Shown here: piece by piece, positions 33,405 through 46,286 of the stretch | Numbering within the stretch: the first letter of the stretch is position 1 | Layout of the letters: each line of letters begins with the position of its first letter | Source: Talpa occidentalis | Lineage: Eukaryota > Chordata > Mammalia > Eulipotyphla > Talpidae | Length of the DNA stretch: 64,000 bases | Direction: 5' to 3' | NCBI RefSeq assembly: GCF_014898055.3 | Contig: NW_023605305.1 | Span: 116,882,234-116,946,233 of the forward strand | Position numbers and translations under genes: made by a program | The notes under the pieces: model-generated | Databases searched by the model: none | Told to the model about the DNA's origin: nothing | The model's input: the letters and a program-made list of their open reading frames with translations, nothing else

Positions 33405-33799
33405 CGCAAGAAAAGCTGGCAGGACCTGGAGACTTCAGGTGCCATGCCCGAGGCCCAGGGGCTGTGGCGGCTGAGCAGGGAGCTGCCCCATGGGGGACAC
33501 GGGCGGGGTGAACGCAGGCACAGGCGACGCATGGCCTGGAGACAGCAGCCACTGGGCAGCGGAGGCCCCAGCCCAGGACGTGGCCCAGAGTGGAAGCCAA
33601 CTCGCTTGTGGAGGGTCAGAGCCCGTGGGGCAAGGTCTGAAGGAACACGCTCCGAGCAGATGGTGCCGGGACAAGCGCAGGGCTGGGCCCCGAGTCCTCA
33701 CACTCTCAGCTCAGCTCCGCAGGGCCTGAGGCCTAGATCAAAGGGCCGTCCACTCTCAGAAAGAGGCGGCCACCCTCCGCGTGGGCGAGGCAGAGGTTC

Positions 33800-34025
33800 C
33801 AGACGCTGCACCGAACACCAGCACAATAGACGGAAGACAAGCAGCATCCTCAAAATTAAAGACATTTAGACCAAGCTGGCGGCTGGTGGGAGCCAGCCCA
33901 AGGGGCCACGGCTGCTGCCCGGCTCCTGCCGCAAGGCGGAGGGCTCTGCGGGCTCAGCAGACGCGGCCTGGGGTTAAAAAGGGTTTGACTAGACCTTTCT
34001 CCAAAGACTCTGGTCACTACGCCCA
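33800..34025 (+). mobile_element. Possible second L1 relic, GC-drifted
   Basis: cctcaaaattaaagacattt and gggtttgactagacctttct ccaaagac resemble L1 ORF2 3' wording (gatctgaatagacatttctccaaagaagac). Too decayed for a firm call. Confidence 0.4.
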
Positions 34026-36104
34026 GCCCCCAGTCGCGGGACATGCACCCCAGCCGCCGTGATGTCCCACCGCCCGCCGTGGCCAGACGGGCCACAGGGG
34101 ACTCAGCCACAGCTGCCTGGCAGCCTCCAGCCCCGGAGGAAGGCGCGTTGTCCCCGTGGACTTGCTCCTCCTCACCAGCGGGTGAGAAGTCTGCCCCGGC
34201 CGGATGCAGGGACAAGCAGCACGAAGCCTGCCCCCAGGATGAATGGGGTGAACCCCAAAACATCGAGCTCAGTGAGGAGCTCAGGACCCAAGGCACAGGA
34301 GTGGTGCCCGCCCAGGGGCGCACTCTGGCTGCTAGGGCTGCGGAGGTGGCGATGCTGATGGCCCCTGGCTCCCTGCCCTGCCCGGCCGTGAGAGGGGCCA
34401 GAGCGAGCCAGGCTGGGGGGACACGCCGAAGCCCCCACCTGTGCTCGGCACAGCAGCCAAGGCCTACGGCACCGCCTGTGGGAGGCTCTGAGGACCAGGG
34501 GCTGCAGCCAGGCCCGACCAGGATGGGCCAGTCTCAGTGGCCCCGTGGACTCAAGGCCCAGCCCGGGACGGGGGTACTGGCAGTGGCCTTGCCGGCCAGG
34601 GAGGTGAAGGGAGCTTGGCCATGCGTCGCTGGGCCTCTTCTTCCCCATTTCCAGCAAACACAGGTGCTTGTTGCTGGCCCGCAGGAGCCCCCACCTGGAC
34701 GTGAGACACGGGAGCACAGACACAGGCGGGGTCTCGGCCTTTCCCCCGGACACCACCACAGGGCCCCTGCAGCCACCCCAGTACATGGCCAGGCCTGTCC
34801 AGGACACTCACTCGGCCAGCTCTGACCCCTAAGACCACCCCAGCGGAAGCCTCCGTCCTCAGGGGCTGGCTTGACGCCTCGGAGCCGGCCAGGTCACTCA
34901 CCCTCACTGTACCTGCCGCCCACGTGAGGGGCCCAGCATGGGCATCCACCAGCTGTTGGCACTGCCAAGAGCCAGGGCCTCCCCTACCTGCCCCCTCACC
35001 CTTCCGCTGCCCCCCAAGAACCCGTCAGAGACCCAAGGTCCTAGAATGATTCACTGCACAGTCCAGGGCCCCCAGGACCAGAGAGGGCAGGACACCCCCA
35101 AGGCCCCAGACACTTGGGCAGAGGTGGGGTCCCCCGACTCCCGCCCTCCTGGGGCTGCGATCAGGCGTCCCGTCTCCCGCTACCTCAGAGGGGTGGTGGT
35201 TGCCAGATCTCCCAGGCTGGGCTCCCTCCCCGCCCCCCGTCTTGGAATAATCCTTTAATGAATTAAGTGGAGCAATTATGGGGGTGGAGGGGCTCTGTTA
35301 CTTTGGGGTGCCCCCTGGCAGCTGGAAGGGCCTTGTTTATCATCAGGGAGGACTTAGACGTAAACTGGTGCCCAGCACGTCGTCAGCGGGGGCCCCCGTG
35401 CTCCCTGATTTGAGCCAAGACAACACCCCCTGCAGAGGCCCTGTGCCTGCCGGCCCGTCCCTCTGGCCCGACTCCCTGCCTGGTTGGTGGTCTCTGTCCA
35501 CAGGGCGGGCACAGGCCCGGGGCTCCGGGCTGCCTCCCTCTGCCTGGGTCAGGGGGCCTACCCCAAGGCCCCTTGGGGTCACCTGGTCAGAGCGCAAGCC
35601 AGCAGCGCGCCCAATTTGCAGACCGTCCAGAGTTTCTAGACAGGCCAGTTTTCCTGTAAAATCTCTAACTTCTACAAGCCAGCGATGAATCAAAATTTTG
35701 TTTGCAACTAAACATTAAAAAAACATGGAACGAACCCGAGGGGCAGAGGAGGTGGCCATGGCTTGAGCTCGCTCGCGAGGCCGGCTGGCACCGGCGGGGC
35801 ACCCGGCCACTCGCAGCACGCAGGCCCCACGAATGCCAGCGACACATTCCCTTCACCTCACGTCCCACCTCCTGGGGTGCAGGAATTGGCCTCAAACGTG
35901 GACCTGAGTGAGAGCAAGAGTAGACCCCAGCCAGCGCACGCGGGCCCGGCCCAGCTGCCCCCCCCCCCCCCCCGGCCTAGATTGGGGGAGGCGCCCTCTG
36001 GGGGCTGCCCTCTGCCCGTCTGGGGGCGGCCCCACTGAGCCCTGCGCCCGTCTCCAGGCCTTGCTCAGCCCTTGCGTGTGGGAAGCCTGCACTGTGTGCA
36101 CCCC
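34026..36104. other. Intergenic DNA with two AT-richer patches
   Basis: No gene recognised. The patches 35240-35280 (ttggaataatcctttaatgaattaag) and 35630-35735 (atcaaaattttgtttgcaac) stand out against the GC background. A C-run of about 17 lies at 35959-35975. Confidence 0.45.
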
Positions 36105-36200
36105 ATAGTCTCTGTCTGGAAAATGGGGAGCCCCAGCCCCCACAGGGCACCCCGAGGACACCAGGCCCAACGTCATCCAGGGAACTCAGAGCCTGAGGCG
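36105..36200 (-). repeat. MIR fragment (reverse)
   Basis: ctctgtctggaaaatgggga resembles the reverse MIR run (tcctcatctgtaaaatgggga). Downstream similarity is weak. Confidence 0.45.
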
Positions 36201-38190
36201 GGCGCGCGGCCCATGGGGAGCTCCAGGAGACCACGGGGCCCACGGCAGCGGGTGGCCCCGTCTGGGCGGCAGCCAGCTGGGAGAGGAGCAAGAGCCGCTC
36301 ATCTCTGCTAGGCCTCCCTGATCCGCGGGTTTTGGGGGATCCCAGCAACAGCCCGGTGAAAGCCGGAGGCTTAGTTGGAATTCCCGGGAGTGGGAGCCTG
36401 TGTCTGGGGCTGCCTCGCTCCGGTGGGGGCACCGCAGGGCCTGGAGGTGCAGCAGGAGACGGGCCCGGGGCCCGCCACGCCGCGCACGTGAGCAGACAGC
36501 TCTGCAGCAGTCGCCTCCAGATCCCGCTGAGGGACGGGGTGGCAAGGGGGGGGGGGTCCCTGGGGTTGATCACGTGACCCTGGTGTTGTGGGCGCTGCGT
36601 GCTAACCCCGAAGCGGGCGCTCCCGGAGACTGAGGAGGGGCGGCCGGGAGCACTGGGGGGCGGGCAGTGCAGGGGGACACTGGCCTCCGGAGGGACCGTG
36701 GCCCTTGGGGGCGTGGGGGGTGCCGCTGCTGTCCAGCCTTTCCCAGGCCTGTGTCTGCATCTCTGCAGCCAGCCTGATGGGCCCAAGGCCGTCCTTTTCC
36801 TGGGGACCCAGGGCCAGGACGTCCCTTAGACTTGCTCATTAGCACCGAGTCAGGCCCCCTGACTTTGGCAGGCGCCTGCTCTTGTGACCGTAGTGTCCAC
36901 TTGTCTGTCCCCTGACCGCCTGCTCCCTGACGGCTCATGAGTGAGCCCCTAGTCCTTCCTCACCCGTCTGCCCAGCCAGAGTCCAGGGACTGCTCGTGCG
37001 CTGGATGACCGGCCCCAGCAAAACCTGTCTCCCCCGGGATCCGAGCCCTTGGTCCCGCTGGGGCCTCTGCCCATGGCGAGCCCGGACCTGCCACCATCGG
37101 GAAACAAAAGGGACTTCTCAAGTCTGCCCGCCCTGGAGCCACGCACAGGCCTGCTGGCCACTGCCCTTGCCGGCCGCGGGGCGAGTGGGGCCACCTGCTC
37201 TCACAGACCGGCAGGCGCTTGCTCCGGCCCGCGGCCCTGCGGTCGTGAGGACGAGGCGGCGGCTCTGTCTGCACAGCCCCGAGCCCGGTCCCCGAGAGGA
37301 TCCCGGGAAACAGCCGCCTCGCCAGGTCCGCTGGTCAGGCCCCGGGAGGCAGCGCCCGCCTGCCCGGACGTCAGGGGCCGGGGCTGGCCAGGGCGGGAGG
37401 GGGTGGCCCGGGCTCTCGGAGCAGGAAGTGGGGCCCCGCCGGGCTCCAGGGGGCACGCCCCGGAGAGTGAGCAGGGGTGTCTGAGACAGGTGTCCCCGGC
37501 CCGGCCCTCGGGCCCTATCTCGAGCCACCTTAAGGTCGAGGGCGGCGGTGCCGAGAGGGCTGCTGAAGCCTGAGCGCGACGGTTACCTCGTGAGGAAAGC
37601 GCGTTCCGAGTAGACGCCCCTTAAATGAAGCGCGAGAGCTGTCCCCAGGCTTTTCTCCCACGTTACGTGGCCAGAAGCCAGCACCTGCATTTCGGCGAGT
37701 TTCCGGAGGCGCCTGGAGAGGGGCCGTGTGGGCTCCCCGCCCCCCGACAGCAGCTCGGGAGCGGGGCTGGGGCACCCCCCAGCCCACACAGCAGGCGGGG
37801 GACGAGGACACGAGGACGTGACTGCACGCGGAGATGGGGGCGGGCGGCCACTGGGGGCGGGTGGGCGGGGCACTGCCCTCTGCCCCACGCGGGGACTCTG
37901 CCCCGGGGGCCGGCGCAACGCTGCGCAACCTGGGGTCCTGTCCCCCATCAGTTGCCTCTGCCATCGCCTGCTTGCTGGGCGGGGCCCCCAGACCTGGCCT
38001 GTAGCCTCCTTCACAACGCAGCATCCTCTGGGGCCGACACAGAAGACCTCAGGGCACCCCCAGGCTGGTTCCCCAAGCGGGCTGGGGTGCTGAGAAATGG
38101 GGAGAGGCCCTGGGGCCAGCGGGGGCCTTTCGGGGGGACTGCCCGAGCAGCTGAATTCTGGGTGTCGGGGGCTCGGCGCAGGCTGAGCAC
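36201..38190. other. Intergenic DNA, nothing recognised
   Basis: GC-rich with many G-runs. Open frames on both strands (for example reverse 35977-36786 and 37583-38221) have no family resemblance. Confidence 0.45.
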
Positions 38191-38365
38191 TAGATAGACT
38201 TAGCTCCCACCCTGGTCCCATGCACTTGACGGTCCTGGGGGGTGGTCCCCAAGGTCAGCACCTTCCTCTGCAAAGTGGGAACAGCGATGGTGTCACCTCC
38301 GGGGCCACAGCGGCCGGCGCTGCTCTCAGCCTGGCTCCCGCTCTCGGCACATGTCAGTGACGGCG
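38191..38365 (-). repeat. MIR element (reverse)
   Basis: cacttgacggtcctgggggg, tcctctgcaaagtgggaaca and gctctcggcacatgtcagtg follow the reverse MIR order (supposed gtgaccttgggc, cctcatctgtaaaatgggga, gcctggcacatagt). Confidence 0.55.
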
Positions 38366-40884
38366 TCACGGCCAGCACTGCCACCAGCTCTGGCCGCTCT
38401 CCGGACACAGCAGGGAGCAATGAGGCTGTGGGGGCAGGTGGGGGGCAGCTGCTGGGCTTCCAAGGCCAGCCGGGTGCTCCCACCCCCAGGCCTACTGGGG
38501 TGACCACCCAGCCAGGCCCTCTGCGGAGGCCTGGGGCCGAGCCCGCTGAGCTGGGAGCAATGAGCTCATGCCCACCAGGTGGCCAGCGCGCCGGACGTTT
38601 CCCCTGGCAGACCTGCTGGCCGAGCCAGGACAGGCAGAGGGCCCGGGTGGCCAGATGACTGGTCAGCAGGGCTGCTTAGTGCTTGATTACATCCCGGCGC
38701 CCTGGGCAGTGTGGGGCTGCCTGTGCCCACTCTTGCTGGGCCCGTCTGTCCGCACAGAGCTGACGCAGCCCAGCCCCGCCCCTGCCTTCCTCCGTCTGTC
38801 TCTCCTGCCCACGCGGGCTGCCGCCCCCGAGAAGGGTGGCCGCGTCCGGCCCGATGACTTCATCCTCCTTCAAGTCACCTCGGCCCGGCCAGGCCTGGGG
38901 GGCACCCCTCCCAGGTCAGATTCCAGGCCTCTGCGGTCCTGCTTCCCCTCCCAGGACGCGGCTGCCCCAGGACTGCCCTGGGAGCACAAGGGGTAGGGGA
39001 CGCCGGCCTGAGCATCACTTCACGTGCCCTGAGCATGGCCTGACGGCCAGAGACTGGCCTCTAGGGCCACCTCGGGCCCTGCGGGCAGCAGGCCTAGGGC
39101 CACAACGCAAGGGCCGAGCCCCGGGGTCCAACACCGGCTTGCAGGACCATCCAGTTAGAGCCTCCGCCCCATCTCCAGGAACCCCTCGGCCGGGCAACTG
39201 GTACCGCTCGCACTGCCCTGAACTCTGCCGAGACTCACATCCAGGATGGTCGCCTTCGGTCCCTCGGGGCCCTGGGGTCTGCTTCCCACTCGCATCTCAG
39301 CTCTGCTCAGCCCTCCTCAGTCGCACCCCCTGGCCAGGGCAGCTGCAGGCCGCTGGGGTCATGGTGCCGGCCCAGAGAGCTGGTGGGGCTGGGTGGGGTG
39401 GGGCGGGCCTGGCTCCCGGGCACAGCGGGCAGCTTCGGGAGCCCCGGGCTGGCCAGCGCCCTGCCCCAGCAGCTGGGAGACGGCAGGGGGTGACGCGAAA
39501 GGCGTCGCAGGTGGAACCAGGCAGGGCCAGGCGGGGTGCGGCGAGGGCTCGGCGGGAGGCAGTGCTCTCCAGGGGTCAGGCATTGACCAGCTGCCGCTCG
39601 CTGAGGCCCGGGTGAGAGCTGGCCTCGGGCTCTGGGTCTGAGAGATGGAGGGGGCACAGCTGAGCCTAGGTGTCAGAGCTGAGGGCCTGCTCCACCCTCA
39701 CCTGCTGGCCCAGGGGTGGGCGCAGAGGGGCCACGGGCCGGGGCAAGACGGTGTGTGGGGGGTATTGCGGCACAGTTTCAGCAGGAGAGAGGGGCTGGGC
39801 ATCAGGGCGGCGAGCAGGCCCTCTGGGGTGCTGGAGGCCAGTGGGCTGAAGGGTGGGAGGTGGGACCTGGGGGTTCAGGTGGCCTCCTGGGCTCTGGGAC
39901 CCTCCAGTGCTCTCCCTCCTCCACACGGGCAGTCAACGGGCAGGGCCCGCAGGCCACCTGCGGCTCATGCCTGATAGCCGGGCGGCAGGCCGGGAGGCCC
40001 ATCACCCCAGTGGACCCTGACCACTGTTCTCAAGTGCTGCCCGGCAGACGTGCGGGAAAGTCTGGGGCCCTGGGCCTTCCAGCAGTGGGGCAGCCGCCTG
40101 CAGGCCCAGATGCCGGGGACAGTCCAGCAGCTCCCAGGACGCACAGTCCATCTCCTTGGCACACATGGTCCAGAGCCTGCTGGTGCCTGGGCCACCTGGA
40201 CTCCCAGCCACCTGGCCCGGCCACGCGGCAGGCCTCGCATCCGTCTGTTCTGAGCCACCCCTGCACCAGGCGCCGACGGAGCAAGTGGAAGCCGCTGCCC
40301 GGAGCCCGCGGCAGCCGGTGGCCGTGGAGACCGGCGGCGCTTGCTGAGGGGCTGGCTCGAAGGCGCTGCCCGCCAAAGGGCGGGGGACCTGCTGAGAGTG
40401 GACCTGCGGGGTGAGGGTCTCCCAAACCAGGGAGGCTGCGGGGGGGTTGGGGAGCCTGGGGGAGGCTGCGGGGGGAGGCTGCAGGGGCAGCGCCCTCCCT
40501 TTTCCCTGGCCCCAGCGTTGGGTCCCCCCTGCACACAAGGAGCAGGTGAGGGTGTCCAGGTCTGAAAACGGGGGGTGAGGATGAGGGCTCAGCCCTGCCC
40601 AGCTCTTCTTTCCCTCAGCTACTGCTGCTCCACACGGGACTTGTGGGGGGCCCGAGCAGACGCCCCATCGGGGGTCCGAGCTCAGAGGTGTCACGTCCCT
40701 GTGGGGTTCCGGGGCTGGATCTGGCACTTTGCGCACGTCCCCAGCTCAAGAGTCGGGGCTCCCCAGTGGAACAGGCCCTTGTCAGCCCCCTCGCAGTGGG
40801 ACCAGAGCCCAGGGGGCTGCGGCAGGGGTGTCCGCAGGGCCGCCCGCCGATGTCTCCCCTGACCCCTGTGCTTCACGAGGTCGC
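38366..40884. other. Intergenic DNA, nothing recognised
   Basis: GC-rich. A short repetition of ggaggctgcggggg occurs at about 40430-40490. No gene or transposon recognised. Confidence 0.45.
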
Positions 40885-40945
40885 GCTGTCCTTACCTCCA
40901 TCGTCTCAAAATGGAAACTGAGGTTCAGGAAGGCCCTCCCCGGGG
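40885..40945 (+). repeat. MIR fragment
   Basis: ccttacctccatcgtctcaa then aatggaaactgaggttcagg match the MIR core in forward orientation. Confidence 0.45.
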
Positions 40946-41019
40946 CCAGGTAGGGGGGCGGCGCTGGGCTGGCACGGGCCTGGGTTGGGCGTGGTGCCCA
41001 TTGGGGTGCAGGCAAGTCC

Positions 41020-41092
41020 CCCTCTCTGAGAGCCCACGGGCATCCTGGCTGCCCGCGGCCTCAGTTTACCCCTCTGCGAAGCAGCAGGGCAG
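41020..41092 (-). repeat. MIR fragment (reverse)
   Basis: cggcctcagtttacccctct follows the reverse MIR words (gcctcagtttcctcatctg). Confidence 0.4.
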
Positions 41093-43774
41093 GTGGGGCT
41101 GGCGCCCGGCGGCATCTTCCAGGGCCTGCTCCCCACCGCGCTGGGCCAGGACCAGCTGGCGGCGCCTCCTCCCCTGCGCTGGCAGCAGAGCCGCCTCCTC
41201 TCCCCTCCCGCGGGGAGGGCGGACACACCTACGCCCACTTTCTCAGCAGTCCCGGCTCTGCTCTCCTTCCTGCTCGGAGCCTGGATCCCGCCCGAACTGG
41301 CCGGCCGGCGCTGACAGGGGCTGCCCGGCAGCCCGCGGCCCCCTCCCCACCTAAAGGGCACAGGTAGGCGCGGGGGGCTTGGAAGTGGGGGTGCTGCAGA
41401 CCTGCCCATCCTGCCTGTCCCAGACGGCGGGGCGGGGGCTCCCGGAGGGCGGGACGGAGCGGAAGTCTGGGCAGGCACGGGGGGCAGCCCCGGCACCTGG
41501 CTGGTCCCGGCACACAGGACACCCGAGCCGCAGTGGCTGAGCCTGGGGCCTGGGCTGGGGGCCGCGGGGCCGGGCAGTGCCCTCAGGCTGCAGCAAGGTC
41601 ACAGAGGGCGCGTGGCTGGGGCCGGACCAGACCGGAGGGTGGCCCCTGCCTGGGCACCCGGGGCTGAGCCTGGGGAGACGCGGGCAGCCTCCTACAGGTG
41701 GGCGAGAGCTGCGGGGTGCGAGGCTCCCTGCGTGGGGGGCCTAGGGCCCCCCCACCTGCCACATGCGGCCGGAAAGCAGCCCCATCACCGGGGCTTAGAA
41801 GCCCAGCGAGGCGGGGGACGGGTCTGTGGCGGGAGGGGGGTCTGGGCGGGGCTGGTGTGGAGCGGCAGCGCTGCGGAGCCGAGCCCGGGCGCGTTCAGCC
41901 TGCACGCCGGGGCGCGACCTGCCCAGCGCGGGAGCGGGGCCTGCCGGGGCTTGCGACGGCTGGAGAGGCGCTGGTGTCAGCCTCACTGGGGGGCTGGCGG
42001 CAGGCGCAGGCCGAGGAGGCTGGACTGGCACTTGGCAACCGATCCCTGGTGGGGGGGGGCATGTGCCCCCTACAGATACCCCCGTGCCCGTGGCAGCTGC
42101 CCCAGGCGGGTCGGGCTGGGCATGCGGGGTGCTGGGCGTGGGCTGTGGCGGGCGGGGCCTGCTCTCACGGCTCTGCGCTCCCAGGCGTGGGGTGCTGCTC
42201 GGCGCATGACCTCGGGTGCCCGGTGGGTGTCCCGGCGCTTGGCAGGATTGCGCATCTGAGTTATGAATGAGGGGCCCCAGAAGCCCCCCAGGGAAGGCCC
42301 CTTTCACAGCAAGCGGCCAGAGCCCCGCAGGGCAGCGTTGGGGGAAGCCACAGCGCGGCCAGGAGAGGAAGCCTGCACTGCCGACCCCAACTGACCCTGC
42401 TCAAGGGCAGGGCCCCTGGTGGGCCAGTGCACGGGGAGCGCATGGAAGGGCCCAGCCTCCAGGAAGGCCAGGCAGGCAGTCCCACAGCCTCGGGCGAGCG
42501 GGAGCCCCGGCCACAGCCCGTGCGTGAGCCCCGTGCGTCAGGAGGCTCCCTGGGGGCGCTGGCACTGCGGGGCAGAGACAGGGCAGGAAGGCGAGGGGCC
42601 GGTGCGGGCAGGGAGGGCGGGGGTGGAGGTGCAGGCGGCCAACGCGGCGCTGTCAGGGAGGTGGCGCGAATACCGGGGGCAGCACCGTGCAGCCCCAGCC
42701 AGCCGCGACCTTGCCGTCGTGCGGAGGCTGCCTGAGTGTCCCCACCACGCGCGAGGAGGGCTGCGAGGCCCGCCGGGCACAGCCAAGACCCAGGCTCTGC
42801 AGCACACGAGGGAGGAGAGGCGGGTGGGGTCGAAGGTCAAGGAATGACGGTCCCCAGGCGACCCCCAGGACCCCGTGGAGACAAGTCCCCAGAACGCAGC
42901 TCCCGTGGGGAGATGCCCGGGGCGTCCCGCTGGGACAGGTCTGGGTGGCGCTGGTCCCAGAGGGCAGGGACCCAGGAGCTGGGCCCAAAGCGGCGCGGGG
43001 GGGAGGCAAGCAGGACAGGCACCGGCCGTGGGGTGACAGGCATGTGGGAGCACACCCTCCCCGGGTCAGGGCACCGCCCGCCCCTGTACCCCAGCTCCAG
43101 GGCCTCAGCCAAGGCCGGATGGCACCCCAGCAGCAGGCTGGCTCCACGAGGGCACAGTACCAGGTCCCAGGCCCTGGCCCATGTCCATGCCACCAGGATA
43201 GGCCATGATGACTGGCCTGTGCCGTCTATACTGGGCGCTCCCCAAGCCCGGGCCCCGGGAGCCCTGGGTGTGGCCTCCGAGCATCACAGCCTGTTGGAAA
43301 ACTCAAACCCAGAGCCCAGCTCCTGGGATGCTGGAGCAGGACGAGGCCCCAGCAGAAGCGCCCTGCATTGCTCTAAGTCCCAGCTTGCAGAGCCCTGCAG
43401 TGACCACGCGAGGTAGCCACGCGGCCAGGGCCACCCAAGGCACTGCCAGCCCCATCAGCCACACGGCCTCCACCCCAGGCGGACTGCCCTGGCCTCTGAG
43501 CCGTTGGGCCCCACGAGAAGGGCAACCGGGGTCAGCTGGCCAAGTGCTCACACTGTCCCTGTCCTGCCCCACCGCCCCGTCTGGGGTCCTCACTGCAGCC
43601 GAACGCCAGGGCGCACTGGAGCCAGACTCCTCCGCTCCACTCTGGCCCAAGAACCAGAATGCGGGGGCTAGGGCTCCAAAGGAACCCCAGGGGAGTCCAG
43701 CTGGCTTTGGAGCCGCGGAGCTGGCTCAGAGCCGGGAGGCAGCGCAGGCAGACCCTCTGCTCCGACCCACACCC
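41093..43774. other. Intergenic DNA, nothing recognised
   Basis: GC-rich. Several open frames on both strands overlap one another and none resembles a protein family. Confidence 0.45.
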
Positions 43775-43832
43775 CCGGGCCTCGGGTTCTGACCCTCCGT
43801 GTTTCCATTTGTAAAATGGGGACGAAACGCCG
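43775..43832 (-). repeat. MIR fragment (reverse)
   Basis: tgtttccatttgtaaaatggggacg matches the reverse MIR words (tttcctcatctgtaaaatggggat). Confidence 0.5.
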
Positions 43833-45150
43833 CTGCAGGTTTCCTTCACTAGCCAAGGGCAGCGTGTTTCCACGAGACCTTCCAAGCACCGCACGGCACC
43901 GAGCAAAGAATCGGGGAACCTCACGCACACAGACGCTGAGGGTCTCAGGCCCAAACCCCGACCGGCCGGGCCTGACGATGAACACCTGGATTCCCGGCCC
44001 GCCAGGCGCCGGCAGGTGCACGCGTGCAATCAGGCAGAGGCAGACCACGTGTGAGCGGCTGCACTTACCGGCTGGCGTGGAGGCCGAGGCGGTCCCGGGG
44101 CGGGCGCAGGAGACCCGCCGCCCAAGCGGGCCGTGTCCAGCAGGCGGCGGCCGGCCCCTCTCCGTGGCTCGCGGCGCCTGGGTCCGGCTCCTCCGGGCCA
44201 GACGCCCGTTCTCTCCCGCAGTCCCAGACATCCTCGAGCCGCCCTACGCACGGCGGAGTGGCAGGAATGGGCACGGTGCAGGTTTTCTGATTCCAGCAGA
44301 CGGGCGAAGGAGGAATGGCCCGGAAAGTCCTGGAGCCCTCGGTGGCTTTTGCAGGCTTTTACTGGGATTTCCCAGGCGCGCGGCTGGCAGGCCTCCCAGC
44401 CCCCAGCCAGTCTGCGCGCTTCCTGGGCTCTCCGGCGTTCTCTGGCGGCCTCTGCTTCTCTCTCGCTCTGCTCACGCTTCTGCTGGCGTCTCCGGGACGC
44501 CGCCTTGTAAGCCCAGTCTCTCAGCACAGGTGTATGCACTTACGCAGGCCCACACCCCACGCCAGGGGCCGCCATCAGGCGCGCGCTCAGGACCGCAGAT
44601 CCGTCATCCATCCTAATGGCGGGAGGGCAGAAAAGCCCCACGCTTTTTACCTTACCCTACACCTGGGGCCCCTTCACAGGACGCCACGCTTCTCTGCGGT
44701 CACTTCGGCCAAACCCCCTGCTCTGATTCAGCTGCAGGGTGGCAGGGTTGGCCCTGGGTCCCCATGGCTGCCTCCCTCGCAGGGCCCCAGCTCCCTGCGG
44801 GGCCCACAGGCCCACCTGAGGTCAGCTGCTGCCAGATACCGGCCTTGCCAGCTGCGGGGCCCGGGAGGCTGCGGGCGCTCTGGTGGTGCTGTGGCCTCTG
44901 CACCAGCTGCCACAAGCCGCGCCCACCCGGGGCCTTTGCACATTGTTATAAAAGCCAGTCCCCTGTGGAGGGGCTGGGGGCGGGGCCGGGTCCCTTCCAT
45001 CTGCGCCCCCGATGGGCTCCTTCGGGGCTCCCATCCTGTGTGCTCGGCCGTTGGGGGCTCTGGGTGTCGGGTCCGGGCGGACAAGAGCCGCTGTCACGCT
45101 GCCCACCCTGAGGTCTCTCCCTGGAGACCAGCCAGCACACCCTGGGCACA
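43833..45150. other. Intergenic DNA, nothing recognised
   Basis: GC-rich. Around 44930-44955, ggggcctttgcacattgtta resembles an L2 motif and also creates a TATA-like tataaaag; neither is strong enough for a call of a promoter. Confidence 0.4.
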
Positions 45151-45225
45151 TCTCGGGCCCTCACCTGGCCTCGACCCCCACCTGTAAAATGCAAGTGCTC
45201 CACCCGGCCCAGAGGGGCTCAAGCC
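45151..45225 (-). repeat. MIR fragment (reverse)
   Basis: tcacctggcctcgacccccacctgtaaaatgcaagtg is MIR-like in reverse orientation (aacctctctgagcctcagtttcctcatctgtaaaatg). Confidence 0.45.
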
Positions 45226-46053
45226 AGAGAGGGGGTCAGAAAACCGCTCAGACAGAAGCAGCTGCCCTGACCCGAGCACAGCAGGCAGGAGTGGACCCGG
45301 GACCGGCCGCCCGTGGCTAGGAAATCCGCAGTTCACCTTCCAGCGCTTTCACGTAAATGTCCTCTCTTTCATTAAAAGCCTTCTTTGAAGCCCTATGCCA
45401 GAATCTCTGGCGAGCTGGCGAGCGAGGCGTAACGTGCACACACGGGGCTGGCGAGGGCTCGGGGCTCCTGCAGGAGGAGCCGCGCCTTCCAGGAGCCCAG
45501 CCTCCCGGGCTGCCCGCTAGCCTGGGGGCAGTCCCTCAGGGAGAACGTGGCCCCGGGGGCATTGGGGGTCTCCTCTCTGCAGGATGAACCCCTGCCTCGC
45601 AGCCGCTGTCCCCAGGGCGCAGCTGAAGGCAGCCACCTCGTGGGCCTCACGATGGCTGCACTGAGGCTGCTCCCGGAGGGGCGGGTGGACAAGGGCGCAG
45701 CAAGCACAGCCTCCCCCACCTGCTGCCAGGGGGAGCCCCGTCTGGCCCAGGCCCCTCCCAACCTCCGCCCTCCCGGGCCAGGAGAGGCCTCTGGGGACTT
45801 GGAGGCAGGTAGAAGTGGGTCACCTGGCTCAGCAGATCCAGATGCCAGTCGCCCCAAATTCCCCGCAAGCTCGTGACCACTGCTCCTGAGCCGCACCCCG
45901 GTCTGACGGAGCAGGTCTGGGCGGGGCTGGGAGGAAGCGGTCACCCCACCCGGCTCGGCTCCCCGGCGGGGGTCCTGCTCCAGGCCACCGCCGCCCTGCT
46001 GGGCCCCTGAGCCCTGCCTGCGGCGGGGGAGCACAGGGCTACAGTGCGGGGAT
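45226..46053. other. Intergenic DNA, nothing recognised
   Basis: GC-rich, with a slightly AT-richer patch at about 45325-45395. No gene or repeat recognised. Confidence 0.45.
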
Positions 46054-46286
46054 GGGGGCCTCAAACGCAGAACTTGGGGACTTGAGAATGGACTTCGGGG
46101 CACTTGTGTATGAAACTGGGGCTGGAGTTCAGAACTCGGGGGGCTTGGTTTGGCACTGAGGGTCTGGAGTGTGGAAGTGGGGGTTCGTGTATAGAATCAG
46201 GGGCTTGAGTGCCCAACTAGGGGGTTCGAGTCCCAACTGGGGGGACTCGAGTGTGGAACGGAGGGTCTCGGTGTGGAATTGGGGGC
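46054..46286 (+). repeat. G-rich minisatellite, 20-21 bp unit, about 11 copies
   Basis: Each unit begins with a run of four to six G and continues like ttgagtgtggaact. Unit starts can be read at about 46054, 46076, 46097, 46117, 46137, 46159, 46178, 46199, 46219, 46238 and 46259. Units differ at several positions, so the array is old or has been conserved while degenerating. The strand with regular G-runs could form quadruplexes. Confidence 0.85.

Noticed and set aside
44940..44956. TATA-like tataaaag with a possible downstream gene
   Set aside because: It sits in an L2-like phrase (ggggcctttgcacattg), with no exon or open frame of note downstream.
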